Source of the DNA: an uncultured cyanobacterium
GTDB taxonomy: Bacteria; Cyanobacteriota; Cyanobacteriia; CACIAM-69d
Length of the DNA: 64,000 nt
Assembly (NCBI GenBank): GCA_937883785.1
Contig: CALGDE010000104.1
Span: 1-64,000 of the forward strand
Direction: 5' to 3'
Numbering within the stretch: position 1 is the stretch's first letter; each line of letters starts with the position of its first letter. Below, in pieces: positions 17,231-26,019 of the stretch. The position numbers and the translations under genes are program-made. Below the pieces are notes generated by a model. The model was not told where the DNA came from. It made no database searches and saw only the letters and a program-made list of their open reading frames with translations.

Positions 17231-18547
17231 GTGACCCAATTGCCCCAGTCGCCGGTTTTGCAGCGCCGTATCCTGTCTAACGGTTTAACGGTTATAGCCA
17301 TTGAAAATCCGGCGGCGGAAATTGTGGCGGCGCGGATTTTTGTGCGAGCTGGCGGTTTGCGAGAATCCCAAGCTCAGGCGGGGGTTGCCCACCTGTGTGC
17401 AGCGACTCTAACCAAGGGAACACAACGGCTATCGTCGTTGGAAATTGCGGAGCAGGTAGAATCCGTGGGGGCTTCGCTGGGAGCCGATGCCAGCACTGAC
17501 TATTTTTTGGTGAGCCTAAAAACGGTGCGCCAGGATTTTGACGGAATCTTAGAGCTGGCGGGGGAGGTTTTGCGATCGCCCTCTTTTCTACCGTCACAAA
17601 TCGACCTAGAGCGCAAATCCACCATCCAAGCGATCCGGTCCCAGCGGGAACAGCCCTTTTCCCTGGCATTCCAAAAGCTACAGGAAATTACCTACGGCGA
17701 TACCCATCCCTACGGTCGCTCCACCTTGGGGACGGAAGAAACCTTAGAGGCATTAACGTCGGAGGATTTACACGCTTTCCATCGAGCGTTTTTCCGTCCC
17801 GATAATGCGGTGGTGTCTGTGTCTGGATGTTTGCCTGCCGAAGAGGCGATCGCTCGTATCGAGTCAGTGTTAGGCGACTGGGCCGCGCCGGAAGGGTATA
17901 TCGCGAATCCGATATTGCCAGCGATCGCCACTGAGCCCCATCCCACGATGGTGTCCCAGGAAACCCAACAGTCCATTATTATTTTGGGCTACTTAACGGC
18001 GGCGTTGGAAACTGACAGTGGCACCGATAACCACAGTCAGTATTTACGGGATTACGGAGCGCTGAAGTTAGCGAGCACCTACCTGGGGAATGGGTTATCT
18101 AGCCGTTTATTTGTGGAACTGCGAGAAAAGCGAGGGCTAGCCTACGACGTGTCGGCGTTTTATCCTACTCGCCTGGAACAGTCCATGTTTGGCGCCTATA
18201 TTGGCACCGCGCCAGACAATACGGCGATCGCCCTAGACGGATTACGCGCGGAAGTGGATCGACTGGCGGCGGAACCGTTGACGGCAGAAGCGCTACAGGT
18301 GTCGAAAAATAAGCTATTGGGTCAGTATGCCTTAGGTAAACAAACCAATTCCCAGTTGGCTCAGCTCTATGGCTGGTATGACGTGCTGGGGCTGGGCGTT
18401 GGCTTTGACCAGGAATTTCAGCAGATCATCAACCAAGTCACCATTGACGACGTGCAGCGGGTGGCTCAAACGTATCTGGCTGCGCCCTATGTATCCTTGG
18501 TGGGGCCGGCGGCGGCGGTGGAGCCTGTGTTAGCTCAGGCGGCGTAA
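17231..18547 (+). CDS. M16-family peptidase homologue lacking the zinc-binding motif
   Basis: Insulinase/processing-peptidase fold (438 aa, GTG start). The N-terminal half aligns with M16B proteins (NGLTVIAIENP; FVRAGGLRES), but the zinc site HxxEH reads H54-L-C-A-A58, so both the catalytic Glu and the second His are replaced by Ala. The C-terminal half keeps the substrate-binding segment GNGLSSRLFVELREKRGLAYDVSAFY (shown in part: SSRLFVELREKRGLAYDV). In known systems such inactive subunits pair with an active M16 partner. None is adjacent; an M42 peptidase follows instead, 27 bp downstream. Confidence 0.88.
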   Translation: MTQLPQSPVLQRRILSNGLTVIAIENPAAEIVAARIFVRAGGLRESQAQAGVAHLCAATLTKGTQRLSSLEIAEQVESVGASLGADASTDYFLVSLKTVRQDFDGILELAGEVLRSPSFLPSQIDLERKSTIQAIRSQREQPFSLAFQKLQEITYGDTHPYGRSTLGTEETLEALTSEDLHAFHRAFFRPDNAVVSVSGCLPAEEAIARIESVLGDWAAPEGYIANPILPAIATEPHPTMVSQETQQSIIILGYLTAALETDSGTDNHSQYLRDYGALKLASTYLGNGLSSRLFVELREKRGLAYDVSAFYPTRLEQSMFGAYIGTAPDNTAIALDGLRAEVDRLAAEPLTAEALQVSKNKLLGQYALGKQTNSQLAQLYGWYDVLGLGVGFDQEFQQIINQVTIDDVQRVAQTYLAAPYVSLVGPAAAVEPVLAQAA

Positions 18548-18574
18548 ACGATTGGCGAGTAGCCAGGACAAGCC

Positions 18575-19672
18575 ATGACCTCAGCGTTGCAGGGAGAGAC
18601 AGGAGATATTTGGGATTTTGACCGGTGGTTTGAGCTGATTCGAGAGCTGGTTATGTGCCATTCCCCCAGCGGTTTGGAGGGGGAAATTGATGGGGTGCTG
18701 CGGAGCCGCCTCGCCAGTTTGGGACACGAGGTGGAGCAGGACTGGGCGGGCAATATTTACGTCAAAATTCCGGCGTCCCCCGACCATCACCGCGAGGAAG
18801 CCCTTCCCATTGCCATTACTGCCCATAAGGACGAAATTGGGGCGATCGCCAAGTGGGTGGAAGACAACGGTCGGGTTTCCCTGCGCAAGTTGGGAGGCAG
18901 CTTTCCGTGGGTGTATGGGGAAGGGGTAGTGGATTTGCTGGGGGACCATAAAACGGTGTCGGGGATTTTAAGCTTTGGCTCTCGACATGTGTCCCCGGAA
19001 TCTCCCCAAAAGGTGTTTCAGGATACGACAGCGGTGACCTGGGAAACGGCGTGGGTGGAAACGAAGCGATCGCCGGAAGAACTAACCGCCGCTGGGGTAC
19101 GACCGGGAACCCGCGCTGTGGTGGGAAAACATCGCAAAGCGCCGTTTCGCCTGAGCCCCAACTATATTGCCAGCTATGCCCTGGACGATAAGGCAGCATT
19201 GGCGATTCTGCTAGCGTTGGCGGAAACCGTGACCGCGCCTTGGACGGACGTGTATTTGGTGGCGTCGGCGAAGGAAGAGGTGGGGGCGCTGGGAGCGATG
19301 TATTTTGCCAATCAGCACCGGCTGGGGGCGCTGCTGGCGCTGGAAATTTGTCCCCTATCGCCGGAGTATCCCGTGGAGGATGGTCCGAAGCCGGTGATTT
19401 TATCCCAGGATGGCTACGGCATTTACGACGAGGAGATTAACCGGTCTCTACTGGCGGCGGCAAAGTCGGCCCATGTTCCGGTGCAGACTGCGATCTTGAG
19501 CGGTTTTGGTAGCGACGGGTCGATCGCCATGAAATTTGGCGCGGTACCGCGGGCGGCCTGTATCGGCTTTCCCACAGAAAATACCCACGGCTATGAGGTG
19601 GCTCATTTGGGGGCGATCACCCACTGCGCCAAATTGCTCGCCGCCTACTTAACTAGCCCACCGCCGCTGTAG
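18575..19672 (+). CDS. M42-family aminopeptidase (glutamyl aminopeptidase/TET-like)
   Basis: Metallo-aminopeptidase (365 aa) of the dodecameric TET class. Metal and catalytic residues are seen as H84 and D86 (AHKDEIG), Asp in ALDDKAA (about 205), E235-E236 (AKEEVGALG) and the late His in ENTHGYEV. It starts 27 bp after the M16-like gene, so the two may work together in peptide turnover. Its 3' end overlaps the 3' end of the convergent DAHP synthase gene by 20 bp. Confidence 0.9.
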   Translation: MTSALQGETGDIWDFDRWFELIRELVMCHSPSGLEGEIDGVLRSRLASLGHEVEQDWAGNIYVKIPASPDHHREEALPIAITAHKDEIGAIAKWVEDNGRVSLRKLGGSFPWVYGEGVVDLLGDHKTVSGILSFGSRHVSPESPQKVFQDTTAVTWETAWVETKRSPEELTAAGVRPGTRAVVGKHRKAPFRLSPNYIASYALDDKAALAILLALAETVTAPWTDVYLVASAKEEVGALGAMYFANQHRLGALLALEICPLSPEYPVEDGPKPVILSQDGYGIYDEEINRSLLAAAKSAHVPVQTAILSGFGSDGSIAMKFGAVPRAACIGFPTENTHGYEVAHLGAITHCAKLLAAYLTSPPPL

Positions 19673-20711
19673 CCTTTTCCCAGCGCCCCACCGCTGTGCC
19701 AATGGGGGCAAGGTCCGCCATCAGGGCGTCGAACTGGTCGGGGGTTAGGGATTGGGGTCCGTCGGACATGGCTTTTGCTGGGTTGTTGTGTACCTCAATC
19801 ATCAGCGAGTCGGTGCCTACGGCGATCGCCCCTTTCGCAAGGGTAGGCACAAACTGGGACCAGCCAGTACCGTGGCTCGGGTCTACCATAATCGGCAGGT
19901 GGGTAAGGGTACGCAACACGGGCACCGCGCTGAGATCCAGCAAGTTGCGGGTGTACTGCCGGTCAAAGGTGCGCAGCCCACGCTCACAGAGAATTACGTT
20001 GGAGTTGCCCGCTGCCAGGATGTACTCCGCAGCCATTAACCATTCATCGATGGTGGCGGACATGCCTCGCTTTAGCAGCACGGGCTTATCTTGAGCGCCC
20101 ACCTTTTTTAGCAGGGCAAAGTTTTGCATATTGCGCGCTCCCACCTGAAGCACGTCGGCAACCGCGCCAATTTTTTCCACGTCTGCCGTATCCATCACTT
20201 CGGTGATAATCCCAAGTCCAGTGGCGTCCCGCGCCGCGGCCAACAGGTCTAGTCCACTTTCGCCATGTCCCTGGAACGCATAGGGAGACGTGCGCGGTTT
20301 ATAGGCACCGCCTCGCAGGAATTTTGCCCCTGCCGCCTTGACCCGCTGGGCAATTTCCACAATCATCCCTTCATTTTCCACGGAGCAGGGACCAGCCACC
20401 ACAGCCACGGGATGATTTTCACCAACAGATATGACGCCATTGCCCGTGGGAATTTCTACCGTGCTGGCTTCACCGTGGCGATAGTCGCGACTGACCCGCT
20501 TAAAGGGCTTTTCCACTCGCAGCACCTGCTCAATCCAGGGGCTAATATCCTTAAACTGCGCCGGGTCAAGGCTGGCGGTGTCCCCCACCAGTCCGATTAC
20601 CACCTTATGTTCACCAATAATTTTTTCTGCTTCTAAGCCGTCTGCTTCCACTTCTTTTGAAATGCGGCTAATTTCCTCAGCGGGTGCACCGCTGCGCATC
20701 ACAATAATCAT
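19653..20711 (-). CDS. aroF: 3-deoxy-7-phosphoheptulonate (DAHP) synthase, AroF-beta type
   Basis: First enzyme of the shikimate pathway, joining phosphoenolpyruvate and erythrose 4-phosphate. From ATG 20711 (GGAGG upstream) it is 352 aa; a longer frame to 20810 is judged artefactual. Residues 1-70 form the ferredoxin-like regulatory domain of class I-beta enzymes (MIIVMRSGAPAEEISRI), then the barrel with VAGPCSVENEGM, GGAYKPRTSPYAFQG and PIMVDPSHGTG. In this class the N-terminal domain confers feedback inhibition by aromatic amino acids. Confidence 0.94.
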   Translation of the reverse strand: MIIVMRSGAPAEEISRISKEVEADGLEAEKIIGEHKVVIGLVGDTASLDPAQFKDISPWIEQVLRVEKPFKRVSRDYRHGEASTVEIPTGNGVISVGENHPVAVVAGPCSVENEGMIVEIAQRVKAAGAKFLRGGAYKPRTSPYAFQGHGESGLDLLAAARDATGLGIITEVMDTADVEKIGAVADVLQVGARNMQNFALLKKVGAQDKPVLLKRGMSATIDEWLMAAEYILAAGNSNVILCERGLRTFDRQYTRNLLDLSAVPVLRTLTHLPIMVDPSHGTGWSQFVPTLAKGAIAVGTDSLMIEVHNNPAKAMSDGPQSLTPDQFDALMADLAPIGTAVGRWEKATAAVG

Positions 20712-20809
20712 GAGGGTTCCTCCGTTTTTGGACGCTGAACACCGTATGAAATCTCCAATCAATAGAATGACTAAGGCTCTCGCTCGCCACTTTGCAAGCC
20801 AATTTTGCA

Positions 20810-20844
20810 AGCCAATAAAAATGGAGTGATCGCCCGATCACTCC
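20810..20844 (-). terminator. Terminator after pam68
   Basis: A perfect 10-bp inverted repeat, GGAGTGATCG (20823-20832) and CGATCACTCC (20835-20844) with a 2-nt loop. On the minus strand it is followed by ATTTTTATTGG. It separates the rpsO-pam68 unit from aroF. Confidence 0.85.
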
Positions 20845-20946
20845 ACCTGGAACCTGTGCATCAAGTTCACTGTTAAGATTTCAAACGTTAGATTCAGCCT
20901 AACGTAGGAACTTTGTTTTGATATGTGCCCAGGGCACGGAAAACCG

Positions 20947-21558
20947 TCAAGATCCCCCTTGCGATCGCGATGCCTTCCACGCATCAGCCAAACGACCAAA
21001 ATTCACTTTCGCCTCGGAAACCCCAAGGGCACTGCCCTTATCGTTTTCATCCCAGGAAGTGGATAGCAAACCATAGCTCAAGCCAATTACACCTAGCCCC
21101 AAACCGCCCAAACTCGTCAGCAACACAACGACGTTAGGTAGCTCGATATCAGTGTTGACGTTGATAAAGTAGCCTGCAATAAAACTCCCAAAACCAATGG
21201 CGGTGGGTACTCCCGAGAAAACTAGCATTCGCTTTAACATGCGATCGCTAACCACCTTGGGAATAGCCATTTCTTCGCGGGTGTAGGTGCGACCCCGCTT
21301 CCCGTCTCCTTTGAACCCAGCCTTTTTAGTTCTCCCCTTAGCATCCGACTTATCGTCCTTATCCTTCTTTTTGAAGGTGGTAATCGGATTTAGCTTTCGA
21401 GGAATGGGCTTTTTAGACTCAGCTTTGTCCTTGGCAGTGCCAGATTTCTGTGACTTTGCCTTGGCTTTCGCTTTTTTTGCCTTGCCCGACTTATTCGGTT
21501 CAAAGGGGAGGCGATCGCCACCTTTAAACCCCTTTGATTGGGAAGAATCCTCAGCCAC
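20947..21558 (-). CDS. PAM68-family photosystem II assembly protein
   Basis: PAM68 assists early photosystem II assembly in thylakoids and plastids. The 203-aa protein starts at GTG 21558 behind AGGAGA. The first ~100 residues are very Lys-rich and disordered (KKAKAKAKSQKSG). The conserved core is REEMAIPKVVSDRMLKRM followed by two transmembrane helices (FSGVPTAIGFGSFIAGYF; VVLLTSLGGLGLGVIGLSYG) and the C-terminal LLSTSWDE. It lies 41 bp after rpsO; a pam68-rps15 pairing is known in other cyanobacteria. Confidence 0.9.
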   Translation of the reverse strand: MAEDSSQSKGFKGGDRLPFEPNKSGKAKKAKAKAKSQKSGTAKDKAESKKPIPRKLNPITTFKKKDKDDKSDAKGRTKKAGFKGDGKRGRTYTREEMAIPKVVSDRMLKRMLVFSGVPTAIGFGSFIAGYFINVNTDIELPNVVVLLTSLGGLGLGVIGLSYGLLSTSWDENDKGSALGVSEAKVNFGRLADAWKASRSQGGS

Positions 21559-21599
21559 GTTTCTCTCCTAGGATTAAGTCTCCGAGATGACGCGTCCGA

Positions 21600-21869
21600 T
21601 TAACCACGGATGCCGAGCTTTTTGATGAGCTCTTGATACTTGGTGCGGTCCTTGCTCTGTAGGTAAGCCATTAGGCGCTTACGGCGTCCAATAACTTTTA
21701 GCAAACCACGGCGGGAAGAGTGGTCCTTTTTGTTGGTTTTTAGGTGTTCGCTAAGCTGCTTCACCCGAGCGGTTAACATGGCAATTTGCACCTCAGTGGA
21801 TCCGGTGTCAGTGCCGTGAACCTGGTACTCGTTGATAACCTGTTGCTTGACGTCCTGTTGTAGGGGCAT
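21600..21869 (-). CDS. rpsO: 30S ribosomal protein S15
   Basis: S15 (89 aa from ATG 21869) is a primary 16S rRNA-binding protein. Upstream in-frame codons to 21920 would give a non-family N-terminus, so the shorter start is used. Signature stretches are [31 protein letters not shown] and the C-terminal [12 protein letters not shown]. It is probably co-transcribed with pam68. Confidence 0.96.
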   Translation of the reverse strand: MPLQQDVKQQVINEYQVHGTDTGSTEVQIAMLTARVKQLSEHLKTNKKDHSSRRGLLKVIGRRKRLMAYLQSKDRTKYQELIKKLGIRG

Positions 21870-21988
21870 GAGAAAAAACGACTGTACGAAAATACGCAAA
21901 AAATAATCGCCTGGAAACACTTGGTCTCTCGGCGGCTCTTTAGTGTATCACGGCTCTTTTTCGCTCGAAAATGAGATTTAAATTACTC

Positions 21989-22699
21989 CTAACTTTGCGG
22001 GTGGCGCTGGCGCAGAATAAATTCAGCGATCGCCAAATCCTGGGGCGTGGTTACCTTCAAGTTGGTCTCCTCCCCTTCCACAATGCGTACCGACAGCCCG
22101 CACTTTTCAAACAGCGCCGCATCGTCCGTCACCGCCCATTTTTCCCGCACCCCACGACTATGGGCATCCTTCAGGGTCGCCACCTCAAATCCCTGGGGCG
22201 TTTGAGCCGCCCATAGCTTGGACCGGTCTGGCGTTGAGGCCACTTCTGGGCGATCGCTCCCGTTTTTATCAAAGTCTTCCACCACTTTTATGGTGTCCTT
22301 CACCGGCACCGCCGCAATTAATCCAGCGCACCCTTGGAGCACCGATGCACAGCGGTCAAATAACTCTGCTGTGGCCAAACATCGGGCACCGTCGTGAATT
22401 AACACCCGCTGCGCTCCCTCCGGCAGCCGTTGCAAGCCGTTATACACCGACTCCTGGCGCGTATCACCCCCTTGGATAAACACCACCGGCTTGGGTGCCT
22501 TCAATGCAGCCACAATCCCCTCAAAGTCAGGACGGTCAATAGGCTGGCAAATAATACCAATCCATTCAATGGCGTCTGAGGCGATCGCCGCTTTCAGGGT
22601 CCACCATAAAATCGGCTGGTCTAGCAGGGAAAGCAATAGCTTGTTGCGATCGCCACCCATGCGCTTCCCGGACCCCGCTGCCGGAATCAGTAGGTACAT
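21989..22699 (-). CDS. ispD: 2-C-methyl-D-erythritol 4-phosphate cytidylyltransferase
   Basis: IspD (236 aa) makes CDP-methylerythritol in the MEP isoprenoid pathway, which supplies chlorophyll and carotenoid side chains. The CTP-binding loop LIPAAGSGKRMG is at the N-terminus. GGDTRQESVYNGL, VLIHDGARCLA and AAQTPQGFEVATL are the other family blocks, with the late DDAALFEKCG. The DUF4335 gene ends 3 bp upstream, suggesting one transcript. Confidence 0.95.
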   Translation of the reverse strand: MYLLIPAAGSGKRMGGDRNKLLLSLLDQPILWWTLKAAIASDAIEWIGIICQPIDRPDFEGIVAALKAPKPVVFIQGGDTRQESVYNGLQRLPEGAQRVLIHDGARCLATAELFDRCASVLQGCAGLIAAVPVKDTIKVVEDFDKNGSDRPEVASTPDRSKLWAAQTPQGFEVATLKDAHSRGVREKWAVTDDAALFEKCGLSVRIVEGEETNLKVTTPQDLAIAEFILRQRHPQS

Positions 22700-22702
22700 A
22701 GG

Positions 22703-24106
22703 CTACTCTCCAGCTTGGCTGCCAGAGGATTGAGACGGCAACGGCGGATGGAATACGGGTTGACCGTCACTCCCTAACAAGGGACTCACTTGGGTTTGCC
22801 CTTCGTCCGTCAACACCACCTTAAACAGGGCGAGAGGTTCATCTTGCTTCGGCCCATTCCCCCTGGGCTGCACCGGGTTAAAGAGGATCTTACGTAGGGG
22901 TAAGCGATCGCTGCGAAATTCTTTAGCCGGTTGATTCACCGGTCGGTAGCCCACCACTTTGCCATCGGCGGCAACCCCCACTCGAAATTCCAAATCTTCC
23001 TGCACCGCCTCGCGATCGCTCCACGCCGCATTAATGGACTGGCGCAAAATTACATTCAGCTGGCTAAGGACCTCTGGGTCGTAGATTTTTGCCTCGCCAG
23101 ATATTGGTGCGGCTTCAGTGGGCTGTTCTATGGGGGAGTTCGCTGATCTCTGAGCAACGGGAGTGGTTCGCTGAGGGACAGAGGACTGGTCGGAGTCGCC
23201 TGAGCCGCTTTCTCCATCGGAGGAGTCATCAGAATTATTAGTATCGGACTCTTCGGCGTCTGGGCGATCGCCAGCGGGGGCTTCCAGGGGCGTAATCGTC
23301 GGCTCGGGGTTTGCCTGAGGAGGTTGCTGATCGCCGTAGCCGGGCACCGTTAGGGCAGGCTGATTTAGCTGGTCCACCTCGTCAGGGGTCAGCACCCGAT
23401 CTTCGGGACGCTCCACCGTCTCTGGGAAGGGCAGCAGGAACATCACCCCCGCCGCCGCCGCCAACGTGGACGTCCCCAGGACTGCCGGCCACACCCGATC
23501 CGCCATGGAGCTGCGACTAGGCAGGTCCCGCCGAGACACCGACGCCAAGCCAAGCATTACGTCGGGCAAGGTGCGCGTGTCCGCATAGAACTGATCCACA
23601 ACCTCCACCACATCAAAAAGTTGGAGGGTACTAAGCTCCAAATCCAGCGGCGGCGGTGCCTCTCCCCCCTCCGTCACTGGAGGCGGCTGAATCCACAAAC
23701 GATGTTGCGATCGCCCTAGGGGATAAATCTGCATCGGTCCCGCCGCCACATCAATCGCCGGCTTTTCTGCTGCCGTAGCCACAGCAGTGCCCCCACCGCT
23801 GGGCTCGTCTTCCAATTCATCTTCCAGCTCGTCCGGCTCGTCTGTGCCCAATAAATCGGGAGCGTCAGATAGCTGGGGCGATCGCACGCCACTAATCACC
23901 TGCTGACCGTAAAGGCTTAAGGATCGAGCAAACAGCTCAAAGAAATCGCGATCACACTCAAAACCTTTCCCCATCATCGGAAACTGGCACTTTGCCTGAA
24001 GCAGCACCGACAAACAGGGACGGCTTGCCCCGGTTTCTCCGGTGGTATCCAGCCCATCCAACGTCAAAATGCAGCTTGGCAAACTGTACTGGCGTCTAAT
24101 ATTCAA
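22703..24106 (-). CDS. DUF4335 family protein
   Basis: Cyanobacterial protein of 467 aa, function unknown. It begins MNIRRQYSLPSCILTLDG, typical of the family (TTG start overlapping the previous stop). Residues up to about 200 form a soluble domain, then one hydrophobic segment (VWPAVLGTSTLAAAAGVMFLLP), then a Ser/Asp/Glu-rich linker and a C-terminal domain of about 110 residues containing INAAWSDREAVQEDLEFRV that looks TonB-C-like. It overlaps the DUF3038 gene by 4 bp; the two families are usually adjacent, so they probably act together. Confidence 0.8.
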   Translation of the reverse strand: MNIRRQYSLPSCILTLDGLDTTGETGASRPCLSVLLQAKCQFPMMGKGFECDRDFFELFARSLSLYGQQVISGVRSPQLSDAPDLLGTDEPDELEDELEDEPSGGGTAVATAAEKPAIDVAAGPMQIYPLGRSQHRLWIQPPPVTEGGEAPPPLDLELSTLQLFDVVEVVDQFYADTRTLPDVMLGLASVSRRDLPSRSSMADRVWPAVLGTSTLAAAAGVMFLLPFPETVERPEDRVLTPDEVDQLNQPALTVPGYGDQQPPQANPEPTITPLEAPAGDRPDAEESDTNNSDDSSDGESGSGDSDQSSVPQRTTPVAQRSANSPIEQPTEAAPISGEAKIYDPEVLSQLNVILRQSINAAWSDREAVQEDLEFRVGVAADGKVVGYRPVNQPAKEFRSDRLPLRKILFNPVQPRGNGPKQDEPLALFKVVLTDEGQTQVSPLLGSDGQPVFHPPLPSQSSGSQAGE

Positions 24107-24735
24107 GCCACTTCTCCATCAAACAACCCGGTCCATAAGCGCTGATCGCCAGCGGTGCCGGTACAAAACAGTAAACACTCCAGCAACTCCAACGCCAAAG
24201 CATCCAGTTTTTCGTCAGTATTGTACGCCGCCACCGCCGCTCGATTGAGGTTCATCCGCGCGCGAAAATGAGCTCGGAACCGTTCTAGATAATCCGCCAG
24301 ACGAAAATGATGGTTCAACGGCAAACCGCGCGATCGCAACTGGTCTCGCCCCATCACCAACTGGCGCACCAACACCGTCAACTGCCTTGCCAAAAAGGAA
24401 ATAATCAGCACCAGCGCTTTTCCCTCTTCTAAGCTTAAGGGTCGTCGCTGATGGGCATCCCGCTGAGCGTTTGTGGTGCGCAGCCGCCACAAATGGACGC
24501 GCCCGTGCACCACTGATTCTAAATTCAGCTCCTTGGCTGATCGCACAATGGCCTCTGCCCCCCCTAAATCCAGCGCCTCGATCGCTAACAACAGCAAATC
24601 AATCTGTCGAGCCACCCGTCGGGGACACTCTGGACGAGATAGCGACGGCGTTTCCAAGCGGTCTAACATTACTGATGCGGGCGACTCTGCCTCAGCCGAC
24701 GGCGAAGAGGGCAAATCTGCGGACATAACGCTCAT
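24103..24735 (-). CDS. DUF3038 family protein
   Basis: Helical cyanobacterial protein of 210 aa, function unknown. Recognised by CPRRVARQIDLLLLAIEALDLGGAEAI (part) and the C-terminal LALELLECLLFCTGTAGDQRLW. Its stop overlaps the start of the DUF4335 gene by 4 bp (translation coupling), a pairing conserved in cyanobacteria. ATG 24735 is used; ATG 24726 is an alternative. Confidence 0.8.
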   Translation of the reverse strand: MSVMSADLPSSPSAEAESPASVMLDRLETPSLSRPECPRRVARQIDLLLLAIEALDLGGAEAIVRSAKELNLESVVHGRVHLWRLRTTNAQRDAHQRRPLSLEEGKALVLIISFLARQLTVLVRQLVMGRDQLRSRGLPLNHHFRLADYLERFRAHFRARMNLNRAAVAAYNTDEKLDALALELLECLLFCTGTAGDQRLWTGLFDGEVA

Positions 24736-24969
24736 AGTATTAAGGGTTCAACCCCAGTATTCCCTGACTTCTCTATGGTTACGACAAAATTGCGACATTT
24801 GGCGAAGGTTTTCCCGGCTGTTGGTGCAGTTGTTTCATGAATCGTGCTGCAAAAAGCACTTAGAAACAAAAGCTAACCGACCGTAGAAACCGCGTTAACA
24901 ATACCCAAAAAACGAGTCAGGATACTCTACGTTGGTGTAGCAACCTCAGCCGAGTTTAAGCCCCTGTCC

Positions 24970-25482
24970 ATGGATTTGCAATCAACGATTCGCTCTATTC
25001 CAGATTTTCCCAAGCCGGGCATCCTTTTCCGGGACATTACAACCCTATTGCAAAATCCAGCGGCGTTACACGGGGCGATCGCCGGAATGACCTACCACTG
25101 CCAAATTCTGGAAGCGGACGTCATTGTGGGAATCGAGTCGCGAGGGTTTATTTTTGGACCGGCGATCGCCCAGCAGCTTGGCGTTGGCTTTGTGCCCATC
25201 CGCAAACCAGGCAAACTCCCTGCCGCCACCTACACAGTGGATTACGCTCTGGAATACGGCACCGACACCTTGGAAGTGCACCAAGATGCCTTTGAGGCGG
25301 GTGCGAAAGCCGTCATCGTCGATGATTTGATTGCCACGGGAGGCACCGCAGCAGCAGCGGCTCAGTTAGTGACCAAGGCAGGAGCAACATTAGCTGGATT
25401 TAGTGTTTTGATTGAGCTAGTGGACTTGGGGGGGCGATCGCAACTTCCCAACGTGCCCGTAAAAACCTTGGTGAGCTATTAG
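24970..25482 (+). CDS. apt: Adenine phosphoribosyltransferase
   Basis: Apt (170 aa) salvages adenine to AMP using PRPP. Family blocks are IRSIPDFPKPGILFRDITTL, the GIESRGFIFGPAIA stretch, RKPGKLPAATYTVDY and the PRPP-binding loop VIVDDLIATGGTAAAA. Its stop TAG (25480-25482) shares its G with the first base of a dispersed repeat. It converges with the cpe operon. Confidence 0.95.
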   Translation: MDLQSTIRSIPDFPKPGILFRDITTLLQNPAALHGAIAGMTYHCQILEADVIVGIESRGFIFGPAIAQQLGVGFVPIRKPGKLPAATYTVDYALEYGTDTLEVHQDAFEAGAKAVIVDDLIATGGTAAAAAQLVTKAGATLAGFSVLIELVDLGGRSQLPNVPVKTLVSY

Positions 25483-25671
25483 GGGCTGGCTGCCATCTCT
25501 TAAGCGCCGAAGCATTTTGAAAAATCTAGGGGCTGTCATCATTTGGCTGTCATCATTTAAAGCCCAAAGCCTCTGAGCGTAACGGTTTCAGCTCTAGATA
25601 AAAAAGGGAGCGTACTCCCCACCGTGTAAGGCTTATGGCACTTAGTTGACGAAACGATTGATCACATGCCC
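25482..25671 (+). repeat. Dispersed TA-flanked repeat, copy 2 (nested)
   Basis: A partial unit starts with GGGGCTG at 25482, directly after the TA of the apt stop codon. A second, fuller unit starts at 25529 (TA then GGGGCTGTCATCATT) and ends near 25671 (ATGCCC then TA). The interior matches the 33.2-kb copy, including CAAAGC, GGTTTCAGC and GTACTCCCCACCGTGTAAGGCTT (split: ACTCCCCACC, GTGTAAGGCTT). No coding content. Confidence 0.7.
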
Positions 25672-25706
25672 TAGCGAAAGAAGCATTTCAAGCCGCAACC
25701 ATGCCA

Positions 25707-26012
25707 TTACCCTCGCTCATCAAACCGGGAGTAAAAGCTACCTTTGTCTAGCCAATATTGTTTCAAGGTGTGGGTGGGCGTATTTAGGCTTGCTTTCACT
25801 TGATACAGAACCACTTTGCGATGGGTTCCCATCCAAATTTTTCGAATGGGACTTACGGAAATAACCGTTCCCCCCAAACATTCCACACAATCCACGTAAC
25901 GATCCACAGCAGAATTTTCCACCGTGTGGAACAGGTAAAAATTACCGGAGCAAATTAAGTGGCGACTGCGAATCCAGGCTCGCAGCTTTTTCTCGGCAGC
26001 GGGAGGCAGCAC
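25707..26012 (-). CDS. cpeR: Phycoerythrin operon regulator CpeR
   Basis: CpeR is known in Fremyella as an activator needed for cpeBA (and pebAB) expression under green light. The 101-aa protein starts with GTG 26012, seven bases after the cpeT stop and behind GAGGTAGG, so it is translationally linked. Family-like blocks are LRAWIRSRHLICSGNFYLFHTVE and the C-terminal KQYWLDKGSFYSRFDERG (part). No DNA-binding helix-turn-helix is obvious, as is known for the family. It is the last gene of the cpeCDE-linker-STR unit. Confidence 0.85.
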   Translation of the reverse strand: MLPPAAEKKLRAWIRSRHLICSGNFYLFHTVENSAVDRYVDCVECLGGTVISVSPIRKIWMGTHRKVVLYQVKASLNTPTHTLKQYWLDKGSFYSRFDERG

Positions 26013-26019
26013 GGCATTC

